This document shows, in pieces, positions 21,052 through 31,150 of a stretch of 64,000 nucleotides of DNA. This DNA is from Acidothermus sp. (lineage in GTDB: Bacteria > Actinomycetota > Actinomycetes > Acidothermales > Acidothermaceae). Under the pieces are notes generated by a model. That model made no database searches. It was not told where the DNA came from and worked only from the letters and a program-made list of their open reading frames with translations. The translations under genes were made by a program, and so were the position numbers. Each line of letters starts with the position of its first letter. The stretch's first letter is position 1. The DNA is taken from positions 1 to 64,000 of the forward strand of contig JAIMAI010000001.1 in NCBI GenBank assembly GCA_023512015.1. The letters run 5' to 3'.

Positions 21052-22569
21052 ATGGCCGACTTCATCGCGGCGGTAGACCAGGGAACCACGAGCACCCGGT
21101 GCATCATTTTCGATCACGACGGCAACGAGATCGCGCGAAGCCAACGCGAACACCGACAACTCCTGCCGCACCCGGGCTGGGTGGAACACGACCCCGTCGA
21201 AATCTGGTCTGCCACCTGCTCGGTCATCGAGGAGGCCATGCATCGGTCGAAGCTCGGGGCGCACGACGTGGCGGCTCTCGGCCTCACGAACCAGCGCGAG
21301 ACCGTCGTCGCGTGGAACCGAAGAACAGGTGTGCCGTACGCCCCGGCTATCGTCTGGCAGGACACCCGGACGGCGGATGTGGTACGCGAGCTGGCAGCAT
21401 CAGATCGAGCCGATTCGATAAACCGCTCGACCGGCCTGCGCCCCTCCACCTATTTCTCGGCTCCGAAGATGCGCTGGCTCTGGGAACACCTCCCCGAACT
21501 GCGGGCCGACGCGCTCCGCGGGGAAGCCGCCATCGGGACCGTCGACAGCTGGTTGCTCTGGAAACTCACCGGTGGCGAAAACGGCGGCGTACATCGCACG
21601 GATCCGACCAATGCAAGCCGGACGATGCTCATGAATATCGAGAGCCGGCAGTGGGACGACGACCTCTTGGCCTTCTTCGGGATTCCAGCCGATGTGCTTC
21701 CTCAGATCGCACCCTCGGTCACGGCCACCGGTTTCGGTCGCACCCGACCCGATGGGCCGCTGAGGGGAGAAGTGCCCATCACCGGTGTCCTCGGCGACCA
21801 GCAAGCCGCCATGATGGGCCAGGTCTGTTTCGAACTCGGCAGCGTAAAAAGTACGTACGGAACCGGCAGCTTTCTCCTCCAGAACACCGGCGACGAGCCC
21901 GTTTTCTCTCGTCACGGTCTGCTCACGACGCTTTGTTACGCCGTCGAAGAGGGACCGACCCATTACGCCCTGGAAGGCTCCATCGCCGTCACCGGCGCGG
22001 CGGTCCAATGGCTGCGGGACCAGCTCGGCCTCATCGGAACGGCCGCTGAGATCGAAACTCTCGCGGACCAGGTCACAGACGCCGAGGGGCTCTACTTGGT
22101 GCCCGCATTCTCCGGTCTTTTCGCCCCTTATTGGAGGTCCGACGCCCGAGGCCTGCTCACCGGCCTCACCCGCTACCACACCCGTGCCCATCTCGCCCGT
22201 GCCGTGCTCGACGCGATCTGTCACCAAACCGCCGACGTCGTCGACGCCATGTGCGCCGACACCGCGGCGGTTCTCCCGGAATTGCACGTCGACGGCGGCG
22301 TCACCGCGAACAGCCGCTGCATGCAGATACAGGCCGATCTCCTGGGAATTCCGGTCGTCCGCCCCAAGATTCTCGATACCACGGCACTCGGTGCCGCCTA
22401 TGCGGCAGGGCTCGCCGTGGGCTATTGGTCGTCGTTCGACGAGTTACGCGAGAACTGGCAGGAAGACCACCGCTGGGTGCCTTCCCTCCCGCCGGAAAGA
22501 CGCGCAACGCTGCGAGCCGAGTGGCGAGACGCGGTCGCCCGTACCCTCTATTCCCCCGGGCGGGACTGA
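21052..22569 (+). CDS. glpK: Glycerol kinase
   Basis: Phosphorylates glycerol to glycerol 3-phosphate. 505 residues of the FGGY kinase family: N-terminal phosphate-binding loop [19 protein letters not shown], conserved [19 protein letters not shown], the [15 protein letters not shown]-like block ([15 protein letters not shown]), [12 protein letters not shown], and the C-terminal FGGY signature region [28 protein letters not shown] 21052 has GGAGGAATCCC directly upstream. No glpF or glpD is adjacent; it is transcribed alone and its last 22 bases overlap the 3' end of the convergent MFS gene. Confidence 0.96.
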   Translation: MADFIAAVDQGTTSTRCIIFDHDGNEIARSQREHRQLLPHPGWVEHDPVEIWSATCSVIEEAMHRSKLGAHDVAALGLTNQRETVVAWNRRTGVPYAPAIVWQDTRTADVVRELAASDRADSINRSTGLRPSTYFSAPKMRWLWEHLPELRADALRGEAAIGTVDSWLLWKLTGGENGGVHRTDPTNASRTMLMNIESRQWDDDLLAFFGIPADVLPQIAPSVTATGFGRTRPDGPLRGEVPITGVLGDQQAAMMGQVCFELGSVKSTYGTGSFLLQNTGDEPVFSRHGLLTTLCYAVEEGPTHYALEGSIAVTGAAVQWLRDQLGLIGTAAEIETLADQVTDAEGLYLVPAFSGLFAPYWRSDARGLLTGLTRYHTRAHLARAVLDAICHQTADVVDAMCADTAAVLPELHVDGGVTANSRCMQIQADLLGIPVVRPKILDTTALGAAYAAGLAVGYWSSFDELRENWQEDHRWVPSLPPERRATLRAEWRDAVARTLYSPGRD

Positions 22570-24158
22570 GAGGAGACCTGGTCGAAGGCGGTGTCGGGCC
22601 GGTGGCTCGCAGCGACGCCGCGACGCCCGAGCACGACGTCCACGATACCGACGATGAAGGCCACCGCCACGAATGCGAGACAACCCACGATCCCCACTCG
22701 CAGCGCGTGGGAATACGCGTCGAACGCCGCTCGGGTAGTGCCGGAACGAAACACCCCGGCTTTGACGACGTCCGCGAAGAAAACCGCGCTCACCACGGCG
22801 ATTCCGAACGCTGTCCCCACCCGCTGGGTCGTCTGTACCACGGCGGCTCCGCTCCCGCTTCGCGCCGACGGAACCTGCGAGAGGGTGAGGGTCTGATTCG
22901 GCGCGATGACCAGACCGTTCCCGATTCCCGCGACGAGGAGGGGAAGGAGCATTGCCCAGCCCACGGCGTGGTGAACGTGTCCTACAACCCCGAGAAGGGC
23001 GCTCAGCCCGATGAGAACCAATACGAGCCCAGCGACTACCTGAAGGCGGCCGACCTGCGTGACGTGCCGACCCCCTAATCCGGCGGCGGTCGCCGAACCG
23101 ATCGCAAAAGGCAGTCCGGTGAGGCCCGCGAGCAACGCGTCGTATCCGAGGCCGAGCTGTAGGTAAACCGTGAGTACCAGGAACAGCGGGGTGAATCCGG
23201 CGAAATACATTCCGGCCAGGCTGGTCCCGAAGGCGTAGGAACGGAAACGGAAAAGCGTGAGGTCCACCATGGGAGAACGGCCGATTCGTGCGGCTCGTCG
23301 CTCCCAGGCGGCGAAGGCCGCCAGCAGCACGGCGGCCACGCCTTCCAGCCACCAAGCCCGGTGACCGAGCGACCGCTGATCACCTTCGACGAGCGGCCAG
23401 AGCAGCAGGTACATCCCCGTCGCGAACAAGACGACACCCGGCAAATCGAGGTTTTCTCGCCGGGAAGCGTGAGACGAACCTCGGGGAAGATAACGGCGGG
23501 CGAGGAGGAGGGTGGCGATACCGATCGGCAGATTCACGTAGAAGACCCAACGCCACCCGTCGTGCATGCCTGCGGCCAGGATCAGAGCACCACCGGCGAG
23601 TGGCCCGACGGCCGTCGAAACCCCTACCGCGGCGCCGAAGAGTCCGAATGCCTTCCCGCGTTCTCGTCCGGTGAACAAAACTTGGATGAACCCCGCGACC
23701 TGCGGACTCACGATCCCGGCGCCGAGGCCCTGGACGATCCGTGCCGCGATGAGCCAACCGGGCGAGAGGGCGGCGCCGGCGAAACCGCTCGCCGCCGTGA
23801 AGAGCGCAAGGCCTGCCACGAAAACTGCACGCCGGCTCCGCATATCGCCGAGACGTCCCGCCGGCACCAAACTCAGTCCGAAAGCGAGCGCATAACCCGA
23901 GGTGATCCACTGCAGGGTGCTGGGGGTGGCGGCGAGGCCGGTGCGGATCGACGGCAACGCGACGTTGACGATGCTGACGTCGAGCAGGGTCATGAACCCG
24001 GCGATCAGACAGATCGCCAACGCTTTCCACCGCCGAGGATCCGGGTGTGGTCCGCCGTCCGAGGCGAGGAACATCGACTGCCCGGGCCGCGGCGGCGAGC
24101 CGAGAAAGCTCCTTTCGCCGGCAGCGGTCGGTGGCGGCGAAGGAGGGTCGTCAGCCAC
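22548..24158 (-). CDS. MFS drug exporter, DHA2 (EmrB/QacA) type
   Basis: A 536-residue proton-driven efflux protein with about 14 predicted transmembrane helices. Family signatures: [14 protein letters not shown] in helix 1, [27 protein letters not shown] (motif A), [14 protein letters not shown], and GPLAGGALI (motif C of antiporters). The first 40 residues are a polar cytoplasmic extension. GTG 24156-24158 is assumed; no strong ribosome binding site is seen, and ATG codons inside the tail are alternatives. Substrate unknown. It lies 12 bp after the FmdB-type gene and overlaps the glpK 3' end by 22 bp in convergent orientation. Confidence 0.88.
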   Translation of the reverse strand: MADDPPSPPPTAAGERSFLGSPPRPGQSMFLASDGGPHPDPRRWKALAICLIAGFMTLLDVSIVNVALPSIRTGLAATPSTLQWITSGYALAFGLSLVPAGRLGDMRSRRAVFVAGLALFTAASGFAGAALSPGWLIAARIVQGLGAGIVSPQVAGFIQVLFTGRERGKAFGLFGAAVGVSTAVGPLAGGALILAAGMHDGWRWVFYVNLPIGIATLLLARRYLPRGSSHASRRENLDLPGVVLFATGMYLLLWPLVEGDQRSLGHRAWWLEGVAAVLLAAFAAWERRAARIGRSPMVDLTLFRFRSYAFGTSLAGMYFAGFTPLFLVLTVYLQLGLGYDALLAGLTGLPFAIGSATAAGLGGRHVTQVGRLQVVAGLVLVLIGLSALLGVVGHVHHAVGWAMLLPLLVAGIGNGLVIAPNQTLTLSQVPSARSGSGAAVVQTTQRVGTAFGIAVVSAVFFADVVKAGVFRSGTTRAAFDAYSHALRVGIVGCLAFVAVAFIVGIVDVVLGRRGVAASHRPDTAFDQVSSQSRPGE

Positions 24159-24170
24159 GAATGTCCCGGT

Positions 24171-24371
24171 TCACCCGCCGCAACAACACGCACCTCCGCA
24201 CGCGCACGACGAGCCACCCGCCTCGCTTCCGATCATCGAGACGGCGGACCACACACGGCTCACTTCCGCGTGCCCTTGCGGACAGGTCGGCAACACCTCG
24301 GGGGTATCGATCGGACGACTCACCGAGAAAACGGTCTCGCACACTCGACAGCGATAGTCGTAGACGGCCAT
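24171..24371 (-). CDS. FmdB-type zinc ribbon protein
   Basis: A 66-residue protein starting VYDYRCRVCETVFSVSRP, with a second CPQGH knuckle, the typical FmdB/CxxC putative regulatory zinc ribbon. The Gly/Cys-rich end (SSCACGGACCCGG) is also seen in family members. Function unknown. ATG 24369-24371. It is upstream of and probably cotranscribed with the MFS exporter, and divergent from hpnB. Confidence 0.85.
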   Translation of the reverse strand: MAVYDYRCRVCETVFSVSRPIDTPEVLPTCPQGHAEVSRVWSAVSMIGSEAGGSSCACGGACCCGG

Positions 24372-24425
24372 GTGTATCAGTCTAGGGACGACTTCTTCGC
24401 ACCACGGCGTCCCGGTGGAGGCGTG

Positions 24426-25658
24426 ATGACCCTTTGGCTCGCTCTAGTGTCAGCCGCGGCCACGGCGTGGTTCGCCGTCCTGATCGGACGACACAGGTTC
24501 TGGTGGCCCGGTCCATGGCTTGCCGAAGGCGACCGACCGCCGGCCCGCGACGCGCAGTGGCCGACGATCGTGGCGATCGTGCCGGCCCGCGATGAGGCGG
24601 CCGTGCTGTCGACCACACTGCCCACGCTGGCGGCTCAGGATTATCCCGGACATCTGGAAATCGTGGTCGTGGACGACGAATCCTCGGACGGGACTTTCGA
24701 GGAGGCACGCCGGCTCCTCGCCGAGACCCTGAATTCGAATCAGGCTGGTCGGCGCTCGTGGCGAGTTCTCCGCGGTGAGCCCACCCCACCGGGGTGGGCC
24801 GGCAAGGTATGGGCCCTGGAGCAGGGACGTCGGGCGGCGCGCGACGCGACGTGGCTCTGGCTCACGGACGCCGATATCACCCACCACCCGGCCACCCTGC
24901 GATATCTGGTTTCCAAAGCCGAGACGGACCGTCGCGACCTCGTTTCGGTGATGGCCGTCCTACGCGCCCGGACATTGTGGGAGAAACTCATCGTGCCCGC
25001 GTTCGTCTATTTCTTCGCCCTGCTCTACCCCTTCCGGCGGGTCGCGTCCGGAAAAGTCGGCGCGGCTGCCGGCGGCTGCATCTTGGTGAAGGTCGCGTTC
25101 TTGGAGAAAATCGGAGGCCTCGCCTCCATTGCGACGGCCACGATCGACGACCTCGCCCTGGCGGGTGCGGTACGCAAGGCCGGTGGACGATGCTGGCTCG
25201 GCTTCCACGAGGGGGTGCGTAGCGTCCGCGAGTATTCGCGTCTTTCGGCGCTGTGGTCGATGATTTCTCGGAGCGCGTTCACGCAACTACGTCACTCCTG
25301 GCTCGCGCTGGCCGGGGTGGTGACCGCTCTCGCTTTGATGTTCGCCGTCCCGCCTGCCGCCCTTACGGCGGGAGCAATCAACGGCGATTCGAGGGTCGCG
25401 GTGATCGGGGCGCTCACCTGGGGGTCGAGCTCGGCGTCCCTCGTTCCCTTACTCCGCCGCGTGTTCGGCCTCTCCTTCGGCTGGTCGGTGCTGCTGCCGG
25501 TCGTCGGCCTGCTGTATGCGGCGATGACGGTGAGCTCGGCGTGGTCCGCGACGTCGGGACGGCCGATCCCTTGGAGAGGCCGACCCGTCAGTGTCGCGAC
25601 GCGACATATCAAGAAGCCCAGACTGATCGTCCCGTCGAGTCGCGATCGACTACGCTGA
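24426..25658 (+). CDS. hpnB: Hopene-associated glycosyltransferase HpnB
   Basis: GT2-family membrane glycosyltransferase, 410 residues. An N-terminal helix is followed by WPTIVAIVPARDEAAVLSTT, IVVVDDESSDGT, GWAGKVWALEQG and WLWLTDADITHHP (metal-binding DAD). IVPAFVYFFALLYPFRRV, AAGGCILV and ATIDDLALAGAVRKAGG come next, then three or so C-terminal helices. This combination is specific to HpnB, associated with hopanoid lipid synthesis in membranes. No other hopanoid gene lies in the window, so the role is inferred from the family. ATG 24426 has GGAGG 4 nt upstream. Confidence 0.88.
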   Translation: MTLWLALVSAAATAWFAVLIGRHRFWWPGPWLAEGDRPPARDAQWPTIVAIVPARDEAAVLSTTLPTLAAQDYPGHLEIVVVDDESSDGTFEEARRLLAETLNSNQAGRRSWRVLRGEPTPPGWAGKVWALEQGRRAARDATWLWLTDADITHHPATLRYLVSKAETDRRDLVSVMAVLRARTLWEKLIVPAFVYFFALLYPFRRVASGKVGAAAGGCILVKVAFLEKIGGLASIATATIDDLALAGAVRKAGGRCWLGFHEGVRSVREYSRLSALWSMISRSAFTQLRHSWLALAGVVTALALMFAVPPAALTAGAINGDSRVAVIGALTWGSSSASLVPLLRRVFGLSFGWSVLLPVVGLLYAAMTVSSAWSATSGRPIPWRGRPVSVATRHIKKPRLIVPSSRDRLR

Positions 25659-25699
25659 GTGCCGCAACTGGTTCGACGACGGCACCGCCGCGGCGTCCC

Positions 25700-25905
25700 T
25701 ATCGACCCGCGGTGCGGCTGCTCGTCGAGGCAACAGGGAACCCGGTGTGATTCCGGGACTGCCCCGCAGCGGTGAGTGGGAACGACCGCCGTCACCGAGC
25801 ACTGGGCACCACCGCCTGGGAAGCGACGGTCAGTAGGAACTCCGGGACGACCCCGACAGGGGTGGAACCGGCCGGCCCACGAGTCCGAAGACCTGCCCGT
25901 TGCAC
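25700..25905 (+). promoter_or_regulatory. Cobalamin (B12) riboswitch upstream of metE
   Basis: Contains the conserved core elements in order: AACAGGGAACCCGGTG (25731-25746), GGGACTGCCCCGCAGCGGTGAG (from 25757), a GCCTGGGAAGCGACGGTCAGTA segment, and the B12 box GAGTCCGAAGACCTGCC at 25881-25897, about 50 nt before the metE start. The ends are approximate. Adenosylcobalamin binding would be expected to shut off the downstream B12-independent methionine synthase. Confidence 0.93.
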
Positions 25906-25947
25906 ACCGTCAGGTGTCGTTCAACCGGACTCGCGAAGGGAGAGCCC

Positions 25948-28290
25948 GTGACCAGCCAAACCCACGACGCTACCCGCCGTACCCGATCCACGATCTACGG
26001 GTATCCCCGCCAAGGCCCGCATCGCGAGCTCAAAAAGGCGACCGAAGCTTTCTGGGCGCGCCGTATCGACGCCGAGACACTGCTCCGACAAGCGAGGGAA
26101 TTGCGGCTCCGCCGCTTCGCGGAAATCCGAGACGCCGGAATCGACGAGATTCCGTGCAACGATTTCTCCTTCTACGATCACGTCTTGGACACCGCGTGCA
26201 TGCTCGGCGCTTTCCCGCGTCGGCACATGCCTCCCTCGGACGACGACAGTCCCGCCGCCCGCCTCGATCACTACTTCGCGTTGGCGCGCGGGACGTACGA
26301 GGCGGCGCCGCTGGAGATGACCAAGTGGTTCGACACGAACTACCACTACCTCGTTCCCGAGCTGCGTCCCGACATGACTTTTCGCCTGGATGCCCGCAAA
26401 GTGCTCACGGAATTCCGCGAAGGGCGCGAGCTCGGGCTGCTCACCAGGCCGGTCGTACTCGGGCCGGTGAGTTTCCTGCTGCTTTCCAAACCGGAAGCCG
26501 GGGTGCCGCGCGACTTCGACCGGCTCTCCTTGTTGGAATCACTGCTCTGCCCGTATCTCGAATTGCTCCGTAAACTCTTCGACGTCGGCGCGGAGTGGAT
26601 TCAATTCGACGAACCCTGTCTCGTCACAGATCAGCCTCCTCCCGTGCTGGACGCGGTACGCCGCAGTTACGCCACGCTCTGCGCGGAAGAATTCCGGCCC
26701 CGCATCCTGGTCGCGACGTATTTCGACAAACTCGGGGAAGCGCTGCCCGTACTGGCCGAATCCCCGATAGAGGGCATCGCCATGGATTTCACCGGGCGCG
26801 CCAGCGCCAACCTGGACGACCTCGCCGCCATCGGCGGCGTCCCGACGAAGCGTCTCGTCGCCGGGGTCATCGACGGACGCAACGTGTGGGCGGCCGACTT
26901 GGCGGGGGCGTTGGCGACGCTCGGCACGCTCCTCGGGCTCGCCGAGACGGTCGACGTCGCGCCTTCATGTTCCCTTCTCCACGTCCCGCTGGACGTCGAT
27001 TTGGAACGGTCTCTCGATCCGCACATCGCGGGGTGGCTGGCGTTCGCCCGCCAGAAATTGGATGAACTGGTCATCCTCGCCCGCGGCCTCAACGAAGGAT
27101 GGGAGTCGATCGCGGGTGAGCTCCAGGTGAACGCTTCGCGGCGGACGTCGCGAAGCTCCTCACCGATGGTTCACGTGGACGCCGTCCGCGCCCGCCTCGC
27201 CGAAGCGGAACGACTCCCCCGCCGTCGGCCGAGCGCCTACCCCGAGCGTCGCGCTCAACAACGAGCCCGACTCGCGCTTCCTCCCCTCCCCACGACGACG
27301 ATCGGATCGTTCCCGCAGACGGCACAATTGCGCACGGCCAGAGCCCGGTTGCGGTCCGGAGAATTGGACCAGGCAGGCTACGACGAGCTCATCCGCAGGG
27401 AAATCACCGACGTCATCGGTGAGCAGGAACGCCTCGGGTTGGACGTGCTGGTGCACGGCGAACCGGAGCGCAACGACATGGTCCAGTATTTCGCCGAGCA
27501 ACTCGACGGATTCCTGGTAACCACTGAAGGTTGGGTGCAATCGTACGGCACCCGGTACGTCCGCCCTCCGATCATCGTCGGTGATGTCTCTCGGCCGAAG
27601 CCGATGACGGTCACGTGGGCGGCCTACGCCCAGAGTCTGACGAAAAAACCCGTGAAGGGAATGCTGACCGGGCCGGTGACGATGCTCGCCTGGTCATTCG
27701 TCCGTGACGACCAGCCGCGTGCGGAGACGGCCCGCCAGGTCGCCCTTGCCCTGCGGGACGAAGTCGCGGATCTGGAGGCGATCGGAATATCAGTGATTCA
27801 GATCGACGAGCCGGCTTTACGTGAATCCCTTCCCTTGCGCCGCGCGGATCGGGCCGATTACCTCGCCTGGGCGGTCGACGCCTTTCATCTCGTGACCGGG
27901 GGAGTGCGCGACGACACCCAAATTCACACGCATATGTGTTACGCGGAATTCGGGGACATCCTCGATGCCATTATCGCGATGGACGCCGACGTCATCAGCT
28001 TGGAGGCGGCCCGCTCGGACATGGCCATCGTGACCGATTTGGCGCGGGCGGGTTATCCCAACGAGGTCGGTCCGGGGGTATGGGACGTTCACTCCCCTCG
28101 GGTACCGACGGTCGCGGAGGTCGTCGAGCGGATTCGGCTGGCGCTCAAGGATTTCCCGCCCGAACGGCTGTGGGTGAACCCCGACTGCGGACTGAAGACC
28201 CGCGATTACCCCGAGGTTCGTGCCGCCCTCGCCAATCTGGTGGCGGCCGCCCGACTGGTGCGGGCCGAGCTCGACGACGCCGCGTCGTGA
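25948..28290 (+). CDS. metE: Cobalamin-independent methionine synthase
   Basis: Transfers the methyl group of 5-methyltetrahydropteroyltriglutamate to homocysteine; 780 residues, cytosolic, last step of methionine synthesis. The N-terminal half starts STIYGYPRQGPHRELKKATEAFW; the catalytic C-terminal half starts LPTTTIGSFPQTAQLR. Zinc ligands are visible as His and Cys in THMCYAEFGDI and Cys in NPDCGLKTRDYPEV. GTG 25948 is preceded by AAGGGAGAG. It is single, directly under the cobalamin riboswitch, implying the cell also has the B12-dependent enzyme MetH (not in the window). Confidence 0.97.
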   Translation: MTSQTHDATRRTRSTIYGYPRQGPHRELKKATEAFWARRIDAETLLRQARELRLRRFAEIRDAGIDEIPCNDFSFYDHVLDTACMLGAFPRRHMPPSDDDSPAARLDHYFALARGTYEAAPLEMTKWFDTNYHYLVPELRPDMTFRLDARKVLTEFREGRELGLLTRPVVLGPVSFLLLSKPEAGVPRDFDRLSLLESLLCPYLELLRKLFDVGAEWIQFDEPCLVTDQPPPVLDAVRRSYATLCAEEFRPRILVATYFDKLGEALPVLAESPIEGIAMDFTGRASANLDDLAAIGGVPTKRLVAGVIDGRNVWAADLAGALATLGTLLGLAETVDVAPSCSLLHVPLDVDLERSLDPHIAGWLAFARQKLDELVILARGLNEGWESIAGELQVNASRRTSRSSSPMVHVDAVRARLAEAERLPRRRPSAYPERRAQQRARLALPPLPTTTIGSFPQTAQLRTARARLRSGELDQAGYDELIRREITDVIGEQERLGLDVLVHGEPERNDMVQYFAEQLDGFLVTTEGWVQSYGTRYVRPPIIVGDVSRPKPMTVTWAAYAQSLTKKPVKGMLTGPVTMLAWSFVRDDQPRAETARQVALALRDEVADLEAIGISVIQIDEPALRESLPLRRADRADYLAWAVDAFHLVTGGVRDDTQIHTHMCYAEFGDILDAIIAMDADVISLEAARSDMAIVTDLARAGYPNEVGPGVWDVHSPRVPTVAEVVERIRLALKDFPPERLWVNPDCGLKTRDYPEVRAALANLVAAARLVRAELDDAAS

Positions 28291-28407
28291 CGCAGTCGCC
28301 GTCCGCAGGGCTCGTCCCCGCCTGCTGAGATCGCGACACGCCCGACACGCCGACACGACATGTCGGTACGACCCTCGGGCTCGACCCCCACATATGGTGT
28401 CTCCTGC

Positions 28408-28590
28408 GACTGGTTCGACCCTCGGGTCGTGCCAACAGGGAACCCGGTGCGAATCCGGGACTGCCCCGCAGCGGTGAGCGGGAACGACCGCTGTCATCAA
28501 GCACTGGGCCAAGCGGCCTGGGAAGCGACAGCCAGTAGGTGACCGGCGGAGCCGGTCGAGCCCGCGAGTCCGAAGACCTGCCAGTCGCCC
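28408..28590 (+). promoter_or_regulatory. Cobalamin (B12) riboswitch upstream of nrdAB
   Basis: Second copy of the same class: AACAGGGAACCCGGTG (28435-28450), GGGACTGCCCCGCAGCGGTGAG from 28459, GCCTGGGAAGCGACAGCCAGTA, and the B12 box GAGTCCGAAGACCTGCC at 28566-28582, about 145 nt before the nrdA ATG. Ends are approximate. The core is nearly identical to the metE switch. It explains most of the gap 28291-28726. Confidence 0.93.
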
Positions 28591-28726
28591 TGCGGGCGAG
28601 GTGTCCGCGGGAGTTGGGCCGCGAGCCGCGCGGGACGGCGACGCCGGCGAGACCGCCTTCCGGCGGTGGGTTCGGTCTGTCCTCCGCGGCACGCGTCTCG
28701 AAACCGTCGCGAGGGAGGCAGACCAG

Positions 28727-31150
28727 ATGACCATCGACGAGATCACCGCACCCGTCGATCCGGACGCCGTCGAGCACCGACCGGCTCGCCGGGTCCAGAT
28801 GCGGGTGCGCAAACGCAACGGCGACACCGAACCGGTCGACGTCAACAAAATCGTTCGGGCCGTCGAACGGTGGGCCGATGACTTGACGGACGTCGACCCC
28901 CTGCGGGTGGCGACCAAGACCATCAGCGGCTTGTACGACGGCGCGACCACCGCGGAGTTGGACCGACTCTCCATCCAGACCGCGGCCGAACTGATCGCTG
29001 AAGAGCCGCAATACTCGAAACTCGCCGCGCGACTGCTGGCGGCGTACATCGAAAAAGAAGTCCACAACCAGGGAGTGGCGTCCTTCAGCCAGTCGATCGC
29101 CCTCGGACACGCCGAAGGACTCATCGCCGACGAAGTCGCCCGCTTCGTCAAAGACAACGCCCGCAAGCTGGATTTCGCCATCGACCCTAAGGCCGATCAC
29201 CGCTTCGAGTACTTCGGACTGCGCACGGTCTACGACCGCTACCTGCTGCGGCATCCGACCAGTCGGCTCGTCATAGAAACGCCGCAGTACTTCCTCATGC
29301 GGGTCGCCTGCGGGCTCGCCGAAACCCCCGCGGAGGCGATCGGCTTCTACCGGCTCATGTCGGAGTTGGCTTACCTGCCGAGTAGTGCAACGCTCTTCAA
29401 CTCCGGAACGCGCCACCCTCAAATGTCGTCGTGCTATCTCGTGGATTCCCCGCGCGACGAACTCGATTCCATCTACACCCGCTACCACCAGGTCGCCCGC
29501 CTGTCGAAATTCGCCGGCGGCATCGGGATCGGTTTTTCCCGCGTGCGTTCCCGCGGCGCCCTCATTCGCGGCACCAACGGGTATTCCAACGGGATCGTGC
29601 CGTTCCTCAAGACGCTCGACGCATCGGTGGCGGCCGTGAACCAAGGCGGACGCCGTAAGGGTGCCGCCTGCGTGTATCTGGAACCATGGCACCCCGACAT
29701 CGAAGAGTTCCTCGAATTACGGGACAACACCGGCGAGGAGTCACGCCGTACCTACAACCTCAACCTGGCCAACTGGATCCCCGACGAGTTCATGCGGCGC
29801 GTCGAAGCCGACGAAATGTGGTCCCTCATCGATCCGGATCAGGCACCGGAGTTGGTCGACCTGTGGGGTGCGGAGTTCGACGCCGCATACCGGAGGGCGG
29901 AAGCCGAAGGCCGCTACGTCCGGCAGGTGCGGGCTCGCGACCTGTACGCGAAGATGATGCGCACCTTGGCCGAGACCGGTAACGGCTGGATGACTTTCAA
30001 GGACGCGTGCAACGCGAAATGCAACCAGACCGGCCGCCCGGGCAACATCGTCCACCTGTCCAACCTGTGCACGGAAATCGTCGAGGTGAACAACGACGGA
30101 GAGATAGCGGTCTGCAATCTCGGTTCCATCAATCTCGCCCGCCACGTCACCGACGGCACGGTTGACTGGGAGAAGTTGCGGATCACGGTACGAACGGCGG
30201 TTCCGCTGCTGGACCGGGTCGTCGACATCAATTTCTACCCGACGCCGGAAGCGGCCCGTTCCAACGAGAAGTGGCGGCCCATCGGGCTCGGCGTGATGGG
30301 CCTGCAGGACCTGTTCTTCGCATTGCGGCTGCCGTTCGATTCCGCCGAGGCCAAGGACGTGTCGACGCGGATCGCGGAGGAGATCTACCTGACGGCGTTG
30401 GAGGTGTCGGTGGACCTCGCCGAGCGGCACGGGCCGCATCCGGCGTTCCCGGAAACTCGGGCGGCCCGTGGTGTGCTGCAGCCGGATCTGTGGGGGGTCA
30501 GCCCCTCGCAGGGTGACCGATACGCTGCTCTCAAAGAAAGAATCGCGCGGCACGGATTGCGCAACTCGCTGCTCATCGCGATCGCGCCGACGGCTACGAT
30601 CGCGTCGATTGCGGGCTGCTACGAGAGCATCGAGCCCATGGTCTCCAACCTCTTCAAGAGGGAGACCCTGTCGGGGGAGTTCCTCCAGGTCAATACCGCC
30701 CTCGTCGACGAATTGAAACGCCGGGGCCTTTGGACCAAAGAGGTGCGCGAGGCCATCAAGCGGGCCGACGGCTCGGTACAACAGATCGGGGCGCTTCCCG
30801 AGGAGGTACGCCGCCTGTTCCGCACCGCATGGGAACTTCCGCAGCGGGCGCTCATCGACCTCGCCGCGGCCCGCGGACCGTACGTGGACCAATCCCAGTC
30901 CCTCAACCTGTTCATGGCCGCACCTACGATTTCCAAGCTGTCGTCGATGTACGCCTATGCTTGGAAATCCGGCCTCAAGACCACCTACTACCTGCGGTCG
31001 CGTCCCGCGACCCGTATCCAACAGGCCACGGTGACCGTGACGTCGTCGGCAGACGTACGCTCGGTCGCCGTCCAGGCGGCTCCTTCAGCGGCGCCGTCGA
31101 GTCGTAGCTGCTCCCTGGAAAACCCCGAGACTTGTGAGGTGTGCCAATGA
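28727..31150 (+). CDS. nrdA: Class Ia ribonucleotide reductase, alpha (large) subunit
   Basis: Reduces ribonucleoside diphosphates for DNA synthesis; 807 residues. An N-terminal ATP-cone (RKRNGDTEPVDVNKIVRAVERW) gives allosteric control. The catalytic barrel has MSSCYLVD (redox Cys), GGIGIGFSRVRSRGALIRG, the radical-site motif NLCTEI (Asn, Cys, Glu), and GVMGLQDLFFALRLPF. The C-terminal pair CEVC accepts electrons from thioredoxin-like donors. ATG 28727 follows GGGAGG at 8 nt. Its stop overlaps the nrdB start (ATGA). The B12 riboswitch implies a B12-dependent class II reductase elsewhere in the genome, as in Streptomyces. Confidence 0.96.
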   Translation: MTIDEITAPVDPDAVEHRPARRVQMRVRKRNGDTEPVDVNKIVRAVERWADDLTDVDPLRVATKTISGLYDGATTAELDRLSIQTAAELIAEEPQYSKLAARLLAAYIEKEVHNQGVASFSQSIALGHAEGLIADEVARFVKDNARKLDFAIDPKADHRFEYFGLRTVYDRYLLRHPTSRLVIETPQYFLMRVACGLAETPAEAIGFYRLMSELAYLPSSATLFNSGTRHPQMSSCYLVDSPRDELDSIYTRYHQVARLSKFAGGIGIGFSRVRSRGALIRGTNGYSNGIVPFLKTLDASVAAVNQGGRRKGAACVYLEPWHPDIEEFLELRDNTGEESRRTYNLNLANWIPDEFMRRVEADEMWSLIDPDQAPELVDLWGAEFDAAYRRAEAEGRYVRQVRARDLYAKMMRTLAETGNGWMTFKDACNAKCNQTGRPGNIVHLSNLCTEIVEVNNDGEIAVCNLGSINLARHVTDGTVDWEKLRITVRTAVPLLDRVVDINFYPTPEAARSNEKWRPIGLGVMGLQDLFFALRLPFDSAEAKDVSTRIAEEIYLTALEVSVDLAERHGPHPAFPETRAARGVLQPDLWGVSPSQGDRYAALKERIARHGLRNSLLIAIAPTATIASIAGCYESIEPMVSNLFKRETLSGEFLQVNTALVDELKRRGLWTKEVREAIKRADGSVQQIGALPEEVRRLFRTAWELPQRALIDLAAARGPYVDQSQSLNLFMAAPTISKLSSMYAYAWKSGLKTTYYLRSRPATRIQQATVTVTSSADVRSVAVQAAPSAAPSSRSCSLENPETCEVCQ

